A DNA stretch of 19,239 bases, from the NCBI GenBank assembly GCA_035764385.1, contig DASTZI010000420.1, positions 1 to 19,239 on the forward strand, in the 5' to 3' direction. Positions 1 through 7,598 of this stretch are shown here, in pieces. Numbering within the stretch: position 1 is the stretch's first letter; every line of letters starts with the position of its first letter. Below the pieces are notes generated by a model. That model was not told where the DNA came from and ran no database searches. It was given only the letters and a program-made list of their open reading frames with translations. The stretch is from Gp6-AA40 sp035764385. Lineage in GTDB: Bacteria > Acidobacteriota > Vicinamibacteria > Vicinamibacterales > UBA2999. The translations under genes and the position numbers were made by a program.

Positions 1-267
1 ATCGACTGTGAAGAAGTCCACGACGCGCTGCAGTGTCCTGTCTGCGCATCCGAGACCTTCGAATATGTGACGCGATGGGTGCCGACGCACGAACGGCGCG
101 CACACAAGCGGCCGCCGCCGCCCCCACCATCGCCGCCGGCAAGCAAGAGCAGGCTCGTTGGTTACGGCATCCTGGGCCTCGGCATCGTCGGCCTGACGCA
201 GTGGTTCGTGAAGGGTCGCAAAATGATTGAGGATGCGGCGAGCCGGAATGCTGGGGAGTTGAAATAA
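1..267 (+). CDS. Zinc-ribbon, single-pass membrane protein (5' truncated)
   Basis: The reading frame is open from the first base of the window, so the 5' end is missing; the first in-frame ATG at 67 is internal and is not the start. The visible 88 residues begin IDCEEVHDALQCPVCASETF, giving a CPVC zinc-knuckle half; any partner cysteine pair must lie upstream. A proline-rich linker (about residues 40-48) leads to one hydrophobic segment, LVGYGILGLGIVGLTQWFV, followed by a charged tail ending GELK. The order is therefore a metal-binding head, a linker and a C-terminal membrane anchor. I recognise no named family and infer no specific function. The gene converges on the solute-binding protein gene; the two stop codons are separated only by a fold-back repeat. 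Confidence 0.7.
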   Translation: MDCEEVHDALQCPVCASETFEYVTRWVPTHERRAHKRPPPPPPSPPASKSRLVGYGILGLGIVGLTQWFVKGRKMIEDAASRNAGELK

Positions 268-426
268 ATCCCAGAGCCCAAGTCCCAGGCCCCAAATCCC
301 AATCGAACGACGGGCCACAGAGGGCTCAGAGACGCAGAGAATCAAATTTCCTCTGAGTCTCCATGACGTGCGGCGCTTGAATGCTTGTTCGGATTTGGGC
401 TTTGGGATTTGGGCTTTGGGATTTGC
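266..426. repeat. Fold-back spacer of iterated CCCAAAT words, copy 1; possible bidirectional terminator
   Basis: The left arm (266-304) iterates AAATCCC/AGCCC words and the right arm (391-426) iterates their complement, GGATTTGGGCTTTGGGATTT. The arms pair imperfectly over about 35 bases. The roughly 85-base loop contains a second, smaller fold-back built from a different word: CTCAGAG near 328 faces CTCTGAG near 350. The element starts inside the stop codon of the zinc-ribbon gene and ends at the stop codon of the convergent gene. It fills the whole gap and no open frame within it looks real. A bidirectional terminator or mRNA-end stabiliser would fit, but that role is inferred. The same word occurs again at 18647-18735. 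Confidence 0.75.
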
Positions 427-1214
427 TACTTCGGCTCCGACGCGACCTTGACGCCCGCGACTTTCGCGCGATCGAGCGACGACTGAACGAGCCCAGACTT
501 CCGCGCGTCGGCGAGAAACCGGTTGATCTCGGCGAGCTGCGGCGCGCGACCTTTCGCGACGACGATCGCCTGCAGCGTCACCATGTAGTCATCGGGCAAC
601 ACACGCAGCCCCGGCACGTCCCGAACGAGCTCCTCCATCCGCGTACGATTCGCGGCAAACGCATCGACGCGCTTCTCCAGAAGCATCCGGCCCATCTCGG
701 CGTTCGGCGGCACCGCCGAAAGCGACTGCACCTTCGCGTTTTTCACATGCTCGCGGACGTAGACTTCGGGTGCCTGGCCGGTGATCGCTCCAATCGTCAC
801 GCCGGCGCGGTCGACGTCGGCCGATTTCTGAAGCGGCGAGTCAGTGCGTACGGCGTAGGCCGCACCTGAACTCGAGTACGCGTCGGAAAAATCAACCTGT
901 CGGGCGCGCTCCGCTTCGACGGCAAGGTACCCGATGTCGACCTTCCCCGACTTGACGCTCTCCAGCACGGCATCGGCGTCCGGCAGCGGCATCACGACTG
1001 CCGGCACCCCGATACGGCGCGCGAGCTCGCGCGTCAGATCGGCGGCCGGGCCGCTCGTCTCGCCCGTTTTCGCGTCCACCCGCCCCTGCACAGGGTTGGT
1101 GGCGATGAAGGACGCGCGCAACGTCCCCGTCGGCGCAAGCGCCTTGCTCTGGGCATGAAGCATTGCGGCGAGCGCGAAACAACCGACGACGCAGAGTGTG
1201 CCGATCTTTCCCAT
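426..1214 (-). CDS. Periplasmic solute-binding protein, family 3 (amino-acid type)
   Basis: This is a 262-residue protein with a Sec signal peptide (MGKIGTLCVVGCFALAAMLHA, cleavage probably before QSKA). The mature part has the order of the bacterial extracellular solute-binding family 3: LRASFIATNPVQG at the first strand, then PAADLTRELARRIGVPAVVMPL, SVKSGKVDIGYLAVEAERARQVDFSDAY, and a second lobe with VTIGAITGQAPEVYVREH and KRVDAFAANRTRMEEL. Length and order match the family. Such proteins bind small polar or aromatic acids for ABC import, and some act as sensors or enzymes; no permease or ATPase for import is seen nearby, so the partner is unknown. It lies 81 bases downstream of the TonB receptor on the same strand. 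A GAGGA motif sits only about 3 bases before the ATG. Confidence 0.85.
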   Translation of the reverse strand: MGKIGTLCVVGCFALAAMLHAQSKALAPTGTLRASFIATNPVQGRVDAKTGETSGPAADLTRELARRIGVPAVVMPLPDADAVLESVKSGKVDIGYLAVEAERARQVDFSDAYSSSGAAYAVRTDSPLQKSADVDRAGVTIGAITGQAPEVYVREHVKNAKVQSLSAVPPNAEMGRMLLEKRVDAFAANRTRMEELVRDVPGLRVLPDDYMVTLQAIVVAKGRAPQLAEINRFLADARKSGLVQSSLDRAKVAGVKVASEPK

Positions 1215-1220
1215 GAATCC

Positions 1221-1295
1221 TCGATGTATCAGGTCTCAGGACTGATCCCTGGACCACCCCTGAAACCTGATACCTGATACCTGCTACCTGCTGTA
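1221..1295. repeat. Fold-back spacer of iterated CAGGTAT words
   Basis: The gap between the TonB receptor stop and the solute-binding protein start is built from one word. On the plus strand ATCAGGTCTCAGG near 1228-1240 faces CCTGAAACCTGATACCTGAT and further CTACCTG copies at 1259-1290. GTATCAGGT pairs exactly with ACCTGATAC (1265-1273, and again 1272-1280). In transcript orientation the repeats begin directly after the TAA stop of the receptor and end next to the GAGGA ribosome-binding site of the next gene. A role in intercistronic processing, partial termination or mRNA stability is inferred. Confidence 0.6.
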
Positions 1296-4211
1296 TTAGA
1301 AGACGAACCTAATCCCCAGCTCCGCCTGCCGCTTCGGGTAGGCCGACGTGATCTGACCGAAGTTCGACGCCAGCGCATTGGTGATGATCGAGCTATTGAC
1401 GTTGAACAGCAGATTGGTGCGGTTCAGCAGGTTAAATACTTGCGCGATCAACTCAACCCGGCGGCCGCTGGTGAGCCGTACGGACTTGCTGGCTCGCACA
1501 TCGAGGCCGTAGAACTCGTTGGTGTCGATCTGCGACACCGGCACCGCCGCAAGGCCGCGCGTCGCACGGTAGGTGTTCACCGCCGCCATCATCGCGTCGT
1601 TGTTGCCACGGTTGAACACATTGCGCGTCGTCCCGGGCACGTAATCGGTAATATTCGCGTCCCCATTCAGGTCGACGCCCGCGATCGCGCTGAAGGGCAA
1701 CGTCGAGCGCGCGGTGAAGACAGCGCCGAGATTGATCTCGAACGGGAGCAGGACCGAACCGCTCGCGACGAGTGCCTGGCGGCGATCGCTGTTGTTCGGA
1801 CCCTCGTCGTAGTCGATGTGCGCTGAGTCCGTGACCGTCGAGAGGAAGCTCGAGCTGCTGACGTTCCCGTTGGTGCTCGCCAGCGTGTACGACACCGTAT
1901 ACATGTAGTTGTGGTCGAGGCGCCTCTCGAGCCGCAGCAACAGCGCCTTGTAGTCAGCCCATCCGATTGACTGCGTCTGCAGCACACGCCCGAATTGCGG
2001 AAGCGCGCGGTTGCCCGTCGCGCCGCCGCTGCGCGGGTTGATGTCGATCGCCATCGGCACCTTGGTCATCTTGTTGTAGACGCCGTCGACGTGAATGGCG
2101 AGGGCAGCGCCGAGCTGGCGCGACACGCCTCCCGTGTAAGCCGCTGACTGCAGGTTCTCGAGATCGTTGGCCTCGACCGCGATGTTCTGCACGCCCGCGG
2201 ACACGAACGAGATGGGATCCTGACCGCCGTACGGGTCGGGATATCGCGGATTGGCGATGGTCGCCGTTAACTGTCGGTAGTTCTGAATCTCCGACAGCTC
2301 GGACTGCGTGTTCATCGGGTTGTAGTACAAGCCATAGCCCGCACGCACCACCGTCCTGCCGTCGTTCTTCAAATCCCATGCGAGTCCGACGCGCGGCCCG
2401 AGGTTGTTCTTGTCGCCGCGATTGGAGAAGTCGACGAGCGGAGCCAGGCTCGTCGCCGTCCCTGTCGTCGGGAAGATGCTCTTGTCGTTCAGATCACGAC
2501 CCTGGTTGAAGACCTTCCCCTGATATTCGTAGCGGAGCCCAAGGTTCAATGTGACGCCCGCGGCAGGTTTCCATTCGTCCTCGACGTAGGTGTCCCACAG
2601 CTGGTTCGGGGCGTAGAGCGCGACGTTCAACAGCGCCGACGTGAACTGCGTCACCGATCCCGGAATAGGCACGAACGATGAGAGGTTCGCCGGATTGAAC
2701 GGCTGATCCTGGTTGAAGACCCACGTGCCCTGTGCCTTGCGAATCGACTGGCGAATGGGCAGGCTCTGGAAGCCGGCGCCGGCCTTCCACGTGTGCTGGC
2801 CGGTCGTGATCGACAAATCGTCGCGAATCTGACGCGACAGAAGGTCACCGTACTGATTGATGTTCGCGCCCCACGACGCGAGGCTCGGGAACGTATAAAT
2901 CTGCGTCGTTCCGGCGATGCGGGCGGGGGACTCGTCGTACAGCTTGTCCTGTGGCTCGACACCCGGGATGTGCGCGCGGAAAAGGTACGTCGTCCACTGG
3001 CCGCGAACTTCGTTCAGAATACGTGGCGACAGCACCCAAGTGTGCGCACCCGCCCATGAATAGCGCGGCTGCTTGATGCCGCCGCCCGGCGAGAACCACG
3101 GTGTGGACGAGGAAGCGGCGCACCCCTCGCAGGTGAAATCGGAAACCTGCCACGCGTAGCGGATGAACAGATTCTGCTTCTGATTGATCTGCCAATCGCC
3201 GCGCGTGAAGGTCATGTTGTTGTACTCGGGGCTCGAGAACACGCCGTTCAGATTTCCGTAGAACTGTGGCTGCCTCACGACCACGTTGTCGTACAGGTTG
3301 TTCTTCAGACGTTCCGCCGCCTGGAAGAAGTGAACCTTATCCTTGATGATCGGCCCGCCGATCGCCCCGCCGAACTGATGCCGGCTGAAGTTCGGCTTGG
3401 ACTGTCCCGCCGCTTTGGCAAACGGATCGATCGTGTTCATGCTCTTGTTGCGATAGAACTCGAATCCTTCGCCGTGCAGCTGGTTGGTGCCGCTCTTGGT
3501 CGCCATCGACACGGCGCCGCCAGCCGTCCACCCGTATTCAGCGGTTGACTGGCTGAGATAGACCTTGAATTCCTGGATGGCCGATTGCGGGAAGTCCTGA
3601 CGGGGCTCGCCCGTGTTCCCCTCTTTGTTCCACACGCCGTCGACGAGCAGCGCCGAACCGTTGGTGAACGCGCCGGCGCCGATGTTCGAGTTCGACTTGC
3701 GCGCGCGTGCCGCGTCCTGGCTGGTGCCCGGCATCAGCAGCGCCAGGTCCATGGGCTGGCGAGTGGCCAGTGGGAGGTTCTGCATCTGGTCCTGCGTGAT
3801 GACGCCCGACACATCGCTCTTGGTGACCTCGACGATCGGCGCTTCACCAGTCACGGTTACCGACTCGTTCAGCCCCTGCACCTGCATCGTGATGTTCCGG
3901 GTGATCTCGGTGCCGGTCGTCAGCGTCGTCTCGGGAACGTTCGCGGCGCCGAATCCCTGCAGCTCCGCGCGGATTTCGTAACGTCCTGGCGGCAACGCCG
4001 CAAGGCGGTAGCGCCCGTCCGACTCGGTCACCACCGTTCGGGTGATGCCGGTCTCGATGTTGCGTCCTGTGACGGTGACCCCGGGGAGCACGCCTCCCTG
4101 CGCGTCGGTGACGATGCCGGAGATGACGCCGTTGGTCGTCTGTGCCGCCGCGGGCAGAGCCGCGGCGATCAGTGCGAACAGCAGCGCAACGATGGAAACC
4201 CGTCGCACCAT
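1296..4211 (-). CDS. TonB-dependent receptor, Oar-like, with carboxypeptidase-regulatory domain
   Basis: This is a 971-residue outer-membrane protein. A signal peptide (MVRRVSIVALLFALIAAALPAAAQ) is followed by a carboxypeptidase regulatory-like Ig fold at about residues 27-105 (GVISGIVTDAQGGVLPGVTVTG, then DGRYRLAALPPGRYEIRAEL). The plug domain covers roughly 115-230 (VTVTGEAPIVEV, QNLPLATRQPMDLALLMPG, LLVDGVWN). The rest is a large barrel ending GIRFVF, with the terminal Phe typical of outer-membrane barrels. The start is well supported by GGAGG six bases before ATG. This subgroup is strongly expanded in Acidobacteriota and Bacteroidota and is thought to take up oligomers or large hydrophobic substrates; I cannot name the substrate. 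It is downstream of the amidohydrolase and upstream of the solute-binding protein, which suggests shared uptake. Confidence 0.92.
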   Translation of the reverse strand: MVRRVSIVALLFALIAAALPAAAQTTNGVISGIVTDAQGGVLPGVTVTGRNIETGITRTVVTESDGRYRLAALPPGRYEIRAELQGFGAANVPETTLTTGTEITRNITMQVQGLNESVTVTGEAPIVEVTKSDVSGVITQDQMQNLPLATRQPMDLALLMPGTSQDAARARKSNSNIGAGAFTNGSALLVDGVWNKEGNTGEPRQDFPQSAIQEFKVYLSQSTAEYGWTAGGAVSMATKSGTNQLHGEGFEFYRNKSMNTIDPFAKAAGQSKPNFSRHQFGGAIGGPIIKDKVHFFQAAERLKNNLYDNVVVRQPQFYGNLNGVFSSPEYNNMTFTRGDWQINQKQNLFIRYAWQVSDFTCEGCAASSSTPWFSPGGGIKQPRYSWAGAHTWVLSPRILNEVRGQWTTYLFRAHIPGVEPQDKLYDESPARIAGTTQIYTFPSLASWGANINQYGDLLSRQIRDDLSITTGQHTWKAGAGFQSLPIRQSIRKAQGTWVFNQDQPFNPANLSSFVPIPGSVTQFTSALLNVALYAPNQLWDTYVEDEWKPAAGVTLNLGLRYEYQGKVFNQGRDLNDKSIFPTTGTATSLAPLVDFSNRGDKNNLGPRVGLAWDLKNDGRTVVRAGYGLYYNPMNTQSELSEIQNYRQLTATIANPRYPDPYGGQDPISFVSAGVQNIAVEANDLENLQSAAYTGGVSRQLGAALAIHVDGVYNKMTKVPMAIDINPRSGGATGNRALPQFGRVLQTQSIGWADYKALLLRLERRLDHNYMYTVSYTLASTNGNVSSSSFLSTVTDSAHIDYDEGPNNSDRRQALVASGSVLLPFEINLGAVFTARSTLPFSAIAGVDLNGDANITDYVPGTTRNVFNRGNNDAMMAAVNTYRATRGLAAVPVSQIDTNEFYGLDVRASKSVRLTSGRRVELIAQVFNLLNRTNLLFNVNSSIITNALASNFGQITSAYPKRQAELGIRFVF

Positions 4212-4231
4212 AAGTCCTCCGTTGACAATCT

Positions 4232-4253
4232 GCCCGGTCCGAAAGGACCCGGC
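4232..4253 (-). promoter_or_regulatory. GGTCC-GAAA-GGACC hairpin in the TonB receptor leader
   Basis: GGTCC at 4236-4240 and GGACC at 4245-4249 enclose a GAAA loop on the plus strand (TTTC on the transcript). After one C/C mismatch the stem continues for about three pairs. It lies about 20 bases upstream of the receptor Shine-Dalgarno sequence and downstream of the amidohydrolase stop. No T-run follows it on the minus strand, so it is not a classical terminator; an intercistronic stabilising hairpin or a small REP-like palindrome is more likely. Its CGGACC/GGTCCG core resembles the palindrome at 5790-5811. Confidence 0.5.
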
Positions 4254-4277
4254 CTACCCTGGAAAAAGTCCGCCCGT

Positions 4278-5288
4278 TTAATTTCTCTTCAATCGAGGAA
4301 ACAATTCGAGCGCGTTGTCGCGCTCGATTGCGCGCAGGTCCGCCGGCTTGAAACCGTAGTCGGCGAGCCCCTTCGCCACGGTTGCTGCCTGAGCGAATGG
4401 ATAGTCGGTGCCGAACAGGATGTGGGACTGTGGCACGACTCGGGTCAACGTCGCGAGCGTATATGGATTAAACGCCTGCGCGGTGTCGTAATAAAACTTC
4501 TGCAGCGCGGCCAGGTTCGCGTTCGGTTTTCCGTCCGGACCGACCGCCGCGCCGAGGCGGCTCGTGATGTACGGCGCCGTTCCGCCGCCGTGCGACCAGA
4601 TGAACCGGATGTCGGGGCAGCGCGTCGCCGTATTCGTGTACAGGATGCTCTGAATGGTCAGCGTCGTCTCCGTGGACAGCGTGACGCCGAGCGCACGCCC
4701 GTCGGGGAGCATGTTGATCATTCCGCCGCGGAACGGGTGCGTGTAGCACACCGCCTTCCGCCGGTTCAATTCGTCCATCACCGGGGCGAATGCCGGATCG
4801 CCGAGGTACTTCCCCTCGTAGCTGCTCATGAAGCAGGCGCCGTCGGCTTTGAGCGTGCCAAAGGCGTACTCGATTTCCCGAAGCGCGCCATCGACGTCCG
4901 GCAGCGGCAGCGTCGCAAACATGCCAAAGCGCGTCGGATGATCGGAGACGAGGCGCGCGAAGTACTCATTGCATTCGCGGGCGAGCGTGCGGGCGGCCGC
5001 GGCGTTGCCGAAATACACGCTCGGTTCGCTCGTGGACATGATCGAGGTCGCAACGCCGTCGCGGTCCATCTCCTCCAGCGCTTTGGTCGGCGTCCAGTTC
5101 ATGAGCGCGGTCTGACCGGTGTTGTGCGCCTTGATCGCCGCAATGAAGCCCGGCGAGTTGCCGTGATAGTGGACGTCGATCCGGAACGGCGTCGTCGCGG
5201 GTCGGGTCTGCGCTTCCGTGAGGACGTCCGGCACCAGCGCCGATGCGCCGATGGCGGCTAGACCGGCGAGAAACTCGCGCCGCTGCAT
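4278..5288 (-). CDS. Tat-exported amidohydrolase family 2 / ACMSD-like metal-dependent hydrolase or decarboxylase
   Basis: This is a 336-residue TIM-barrel enzyme. The N-terminus MQRREFLAGLAAIGASAL carries a twin-arginine-type signal, so the enzyme probably works in the periplasm. The metal-site residues of the amidohydrolase-2/ACMSD family are in place: HYH at H40 and H42, H184 in CYTHP, H233 in WSHGGG, and D295 in FGTDYP. Relatives decarboxylate or hydrolyse ring carboxylates such as gamma-resorcylate or aminocarboxymuconate semialdehyde; the substrate here is unknown. The gene starts three bases after the stop of the molybdopterin hydroxylase gene, so the two are surely co-transcribed and probably act in sequence on one compound. 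Periplasmic localisation is unusual for this family, although RR-signal versions are common in this type of genome. Confidence 0.88.
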   Translation of the reverse strand: MQRREFLAGLAAIGASALVPDVLTEAQTRPATTPFRIDVHYHGNSPGFIAAIKAHNTGQTALMNWTPTKALEEMDRDGVATSIMSTSEPSVYFGNAAAARTLARECNEYFARLVSDHPTRFGMFATLPLPDVDGALREIEYAFGTLKADGACFMSSYEGKYLGDPAFAPVMDELNRRKAVCYTHPFRGGMINMLPDGRALGVTLSTETTLTIQSILYTNTATRCPDIRFIWSHGGGTAPYITSRLGAAVGPDGKPNANLAALQKFYYDTAQAFNPYTLATLTRVVPQSHILFGTDYPFAQAATVAKGLADYGFKPADLRAIERDNALELFPRLKRN

Positions 5289-5291
5289 GCT

Positions 5292-7598
5292 CTACGCCTT
5301 TCTGCTCGAAGTAGTCATTTCGTTGCGCAGTCGTTCGGGCGTGAACGGAACCTGCCGGAGCCGCACACCGATCGCATCAAAGATCGCGTTGCCGATCGCC
5401 GCCGCGACGGCGGTCGTTGAGGCCTCGCCGGCGCCCATCGGCGGCAGCTCCGGATGGTTGATCAGGACGATGTCCACTGCCGGCACTTCGCTGAATTTGA
5501 TGATCGGATACGTATTCCAGTTCAGGTTCTTGACGCCGGCCGAATCGAAATTGACTTCCTCCATCAGGGCCCGGCTGCATCCTTGAACGATATTGCCCTC
5601 GATCTGATTCCGCACGCCGTCAGGGTTGACGATGATGCCGCAGTCGTGGGCCACGGTGACCTTCTTGACCGTCACCTTTCCCGTCGAGCGGTTCACTTCG
5701 ACGTCCGCCACTTGCGCGACGACGGTTCCCGCCAATCCTGAAATCGCCACGCCGCGTCCCTTGGCGATCGCGGACCCTCGCTGTGCGGCGGCGGACCTTG
5801 CAAGGTCCGCCCCGCGGGGTACCCATGCCGCCTGCTTCGCGACCGCCCGGAGCACTGCCGCCACGCGCTCGTTATTGGCGCCGGTGAGATGACGAAGGCG
5901 GAACTCAATCGGATCGATCCCCGCCGCCGCCGCCATGTCGTCCATCTGCGACTCGGCGGCGAGGCAACGCGCCTGCGAGTACGGCGCGCGAAGATTGGCC
6001 GTCCGCAGCGGATTCGGAGTCATGATCCACGGCATCGTCGCCGCGGTGACCTTTCGGTTGGGGAAGACATACGGCGACGCATCGCCACCGCCGAGCGCGA
6101 TGCCGTTTTCGTCGGGCTTGATTCCGGTCTGCCGCGACGCCAGCATCGGTGTCAACCGCGCATCCGTCCACGGGACGGTGTGCTCGGCGTAGTCCCAGGT
6201 GGTCACGTTTCCTTGCGCGTCGAGACCTGATCGAATCGTGATCAGCTGCGGCGGCCCTTTCGGTTCCCAGCCATGCTCGTCCTCGCGCATCCACTGCACG
6301 CGAACCGGCCGGCCCACCGCCTGCGACATCAGCGCCGCATCTTCCGGCGCATCGTCGGGTTCGAGACGACCGTAACAACCCGAGCCTTCGCAATAGATGA
6401 AGTGCACGTCGTGTTCGGCGATCCCGAGCAGGCGCGCGATGCCATTGCGGGTGATGAACGGCGCCTGCGATCCGGACCACACCGTCGCCTTGCTGCCCTG
6501 CACATCGGCGACGGCACATGACGGGCCGATCATGCCGTGCATCTGGAACGGCCATCGGTACGTCGAGTCGAACGTCTTCGACGCCTGCGCGAATGCCCCG
6601 GACGCGTTGCCCGTGTTGGTGCCCACGCGTTCGGCGACCGGTTTCGTGTTCTGAAGGTAGTCGTAAATGCCGTTGGGACCGCCTGGCAGCTGCGCCGGTG
6701 GTACAGACCACGTGACCTTGAGTGCGCGCGCGGCTCGAATCGCCGCCCATTCGGTCTGCGCCACGACGCCCAGAAAACTTCCCTTCTGCACGACTCGGAC
6801 AATGCCGGGAATATTGGCGATCGATCCTTCGTCGACCGAGGTCGGTCGCGAGTTGACGACCGGTGGCCGCACCACGCGGCCATGCAGCATGCCGGGCACG
6901 CGCACCTCATGCGCATACAGAAATGTGGCGGCGACCTTTGATGGCAGGTCGAAGCGCGCAACTGATGTCCCCACTACTTTGTAATCCTTGGGGTCCTTCG
7001 GCCTGACATCGGACGCCAGCTTCAGATCCCATTGCTCTCCGGAGGCGTCGATCTTCGTATTGAACCGCGCGCCTCCAACCAGCGCGGCATATGAAACGTT
7101 TCTCCCCGGATTGGCGGCGACGCTGACGACGCCACCGGCCACAGTGAGCTGGCCCGCCGGCGTCGCGAGCTGCATGGATGCACGTTTCAGCAGCTCCTGA
7201 CGCGCTGCCGCGGCCGCCTGACGCAGCTGCGGGCCCGTGCGCTCGAGCGTGCGGCTCGCCGAGGTGCGGCCCTGATCGACGCTCCTGGCCGTGTCGCCAA
7301 TCTCCATGCTGATCGTCGCGATCGGCACGTCGAGCTCCTCGGCGACGATCTGCCCGAGCGCGGTCCCGGTACCGGTCCCGAGATCGACTTTGCTCGTGAA
7401 CACGCTCACCGTCCCGTCCGGTGCAATGGCGAGCCACGAGTCGAGTTGATCGGCAGGAAGGCCCCCTGCATTCGACAGCGGTGTGCCGCCCTGAAGGCCC
7501 TGACCCAGGACGCGCGTCAGCGGCTCGAAGAGGTTGAAGCCGACGACCAACGCGCCGGTCTTGAGCAGATCTCTTCGCGAGAGAACGTACGTGCGCAT
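5292..7598 (-). CDS. Molybdopterin-binding aldehyde/xanthine oxidoreductase large subunit, IorB-like, Tat-exported
   Basis: I choose ATG at 7598 because it gives MRTYVLSRRDLLKTGALVVGF, a clear twin-arginine signal; the open frame runs 47 residues further upstream, but that part has no family character. The 768-residue product has IorB-type features: LDSWLAIAPDGTVSVFTSKVDLGTGTGTALGQI near the N-terminus, the Moco-binding middle (QAPFITRNGIARLLG, then EGSGCYGRLEPDDAPEDAALMS), NLRAPYSQARCLAAESQMDDM, and GAGEAS, whose E725 is the catalytic base of the xanthine oxidase family. These enzymes hydroxylate N-heterocycles or oxidise aldehydes, and need a small [2Fe-2S] subunit plus an electron acceptor. 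No such small subunit is encoded in this window. A linker of about 15 residues (RGADLARSAAAQRG) is encoded by a palindrome-containing insertion. The amidohydrolase gene follows after three bases. Confidence 0.9.
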   Translation of the reverse strand: MRTYVLSRRDLLKTGALVVGFNLFEPLTRVLGQGLQGGTPLSNAGGLPADQLDSWLAIAPDGTVSVFTSKVDLGTGTGTALGQIVAEELDVPIATISMEIGDTARSVDQGRTSASRTLERTGPQLRQAAAAARQELLKRASMQLATPAGQLTVAGGVVSVAANPGRNVSYAALVGGARFNTKIDASGEQWDLKLASDVRPKDPKDYKVVGTSVARFDLPSKVAATFLYAHEVRVPGMLHGRVVRPPVVNSRPTSVDEGSIANIPGIVRVVQKGSFLGVVAQTEWAAIRAARALKVTWSVPPAQLPGGPNGIYDYLQNTKPVAERVGTNTGNASGAFAQASKTFDSTYRWPFQMHGMIGPSCAVADVQGSKATVWSGSQAPFITRNGIARLLGIAEHDVHFIYCEGSGCYGRLEPDDAPEDAALMSQAVGRPVRVQWMREDEHGWEPKGPPQLITIRSGLDAQGNVTTWDYAEHTVPWTDARLTPMLASRQTGIKPDENGIALGGGDASPYVFPNRKVTAATMPWIMTPNPLRTANLRAPYSQARCLAAESQMDDMAAAAGIDPIEFRLRHLTGANNERVAAVLRAVAKQAAWVPRGADLARSAAAQRGSAIAKGRGVAISGLAGTVVAQVADVEVNRSTGKVTVKKVTVAHDCGIIVNPDGVRNQIEGNIVQGCSRALMEEVNFDSAGVKNLNWNTYPIIKFSEVPAVDIVLINHPELPPMGAGEASTTAVAAAIGNAIFDAIGVRLRQVPFTPERLRNEMTTSSRKA
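5790..5811. repeat. Perfect 22-bp palindrome inside the hydroxylase coding region
   Basis: The sequence reads GGCGGACCTTG and then its exact reverse complement, 22 bases without mismatch. CCCGCGGGG and GGGTACCC follow directly, and a partial GCGGACCCTCG lies just before it. In the hydroxylase frame it encodes part of the linker GADLARSAAAQRG near residues 596-609, where relatives as I remember them pass straight from a KAGW-type motif to a PAGRGRGVA-type motif. It looks like a mobile REP-like palindrome tolerated in frame in a surface loop. Confidence 0.7.

Noticed and set aside
4232..4253. Rho-independent terminator between amidohydrolase and receptor
   Set aside because: The hairpin has no following T-run on the minus strand and lies just upstream of a strong ribosome-binding site.
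3585..5261. 558-codon plus-strand open frame
   Set aside because: Runs antisense across the receptor and amidohydrolase genes; composition is Arg-rich shadow coding typical of GC-rich DNA.
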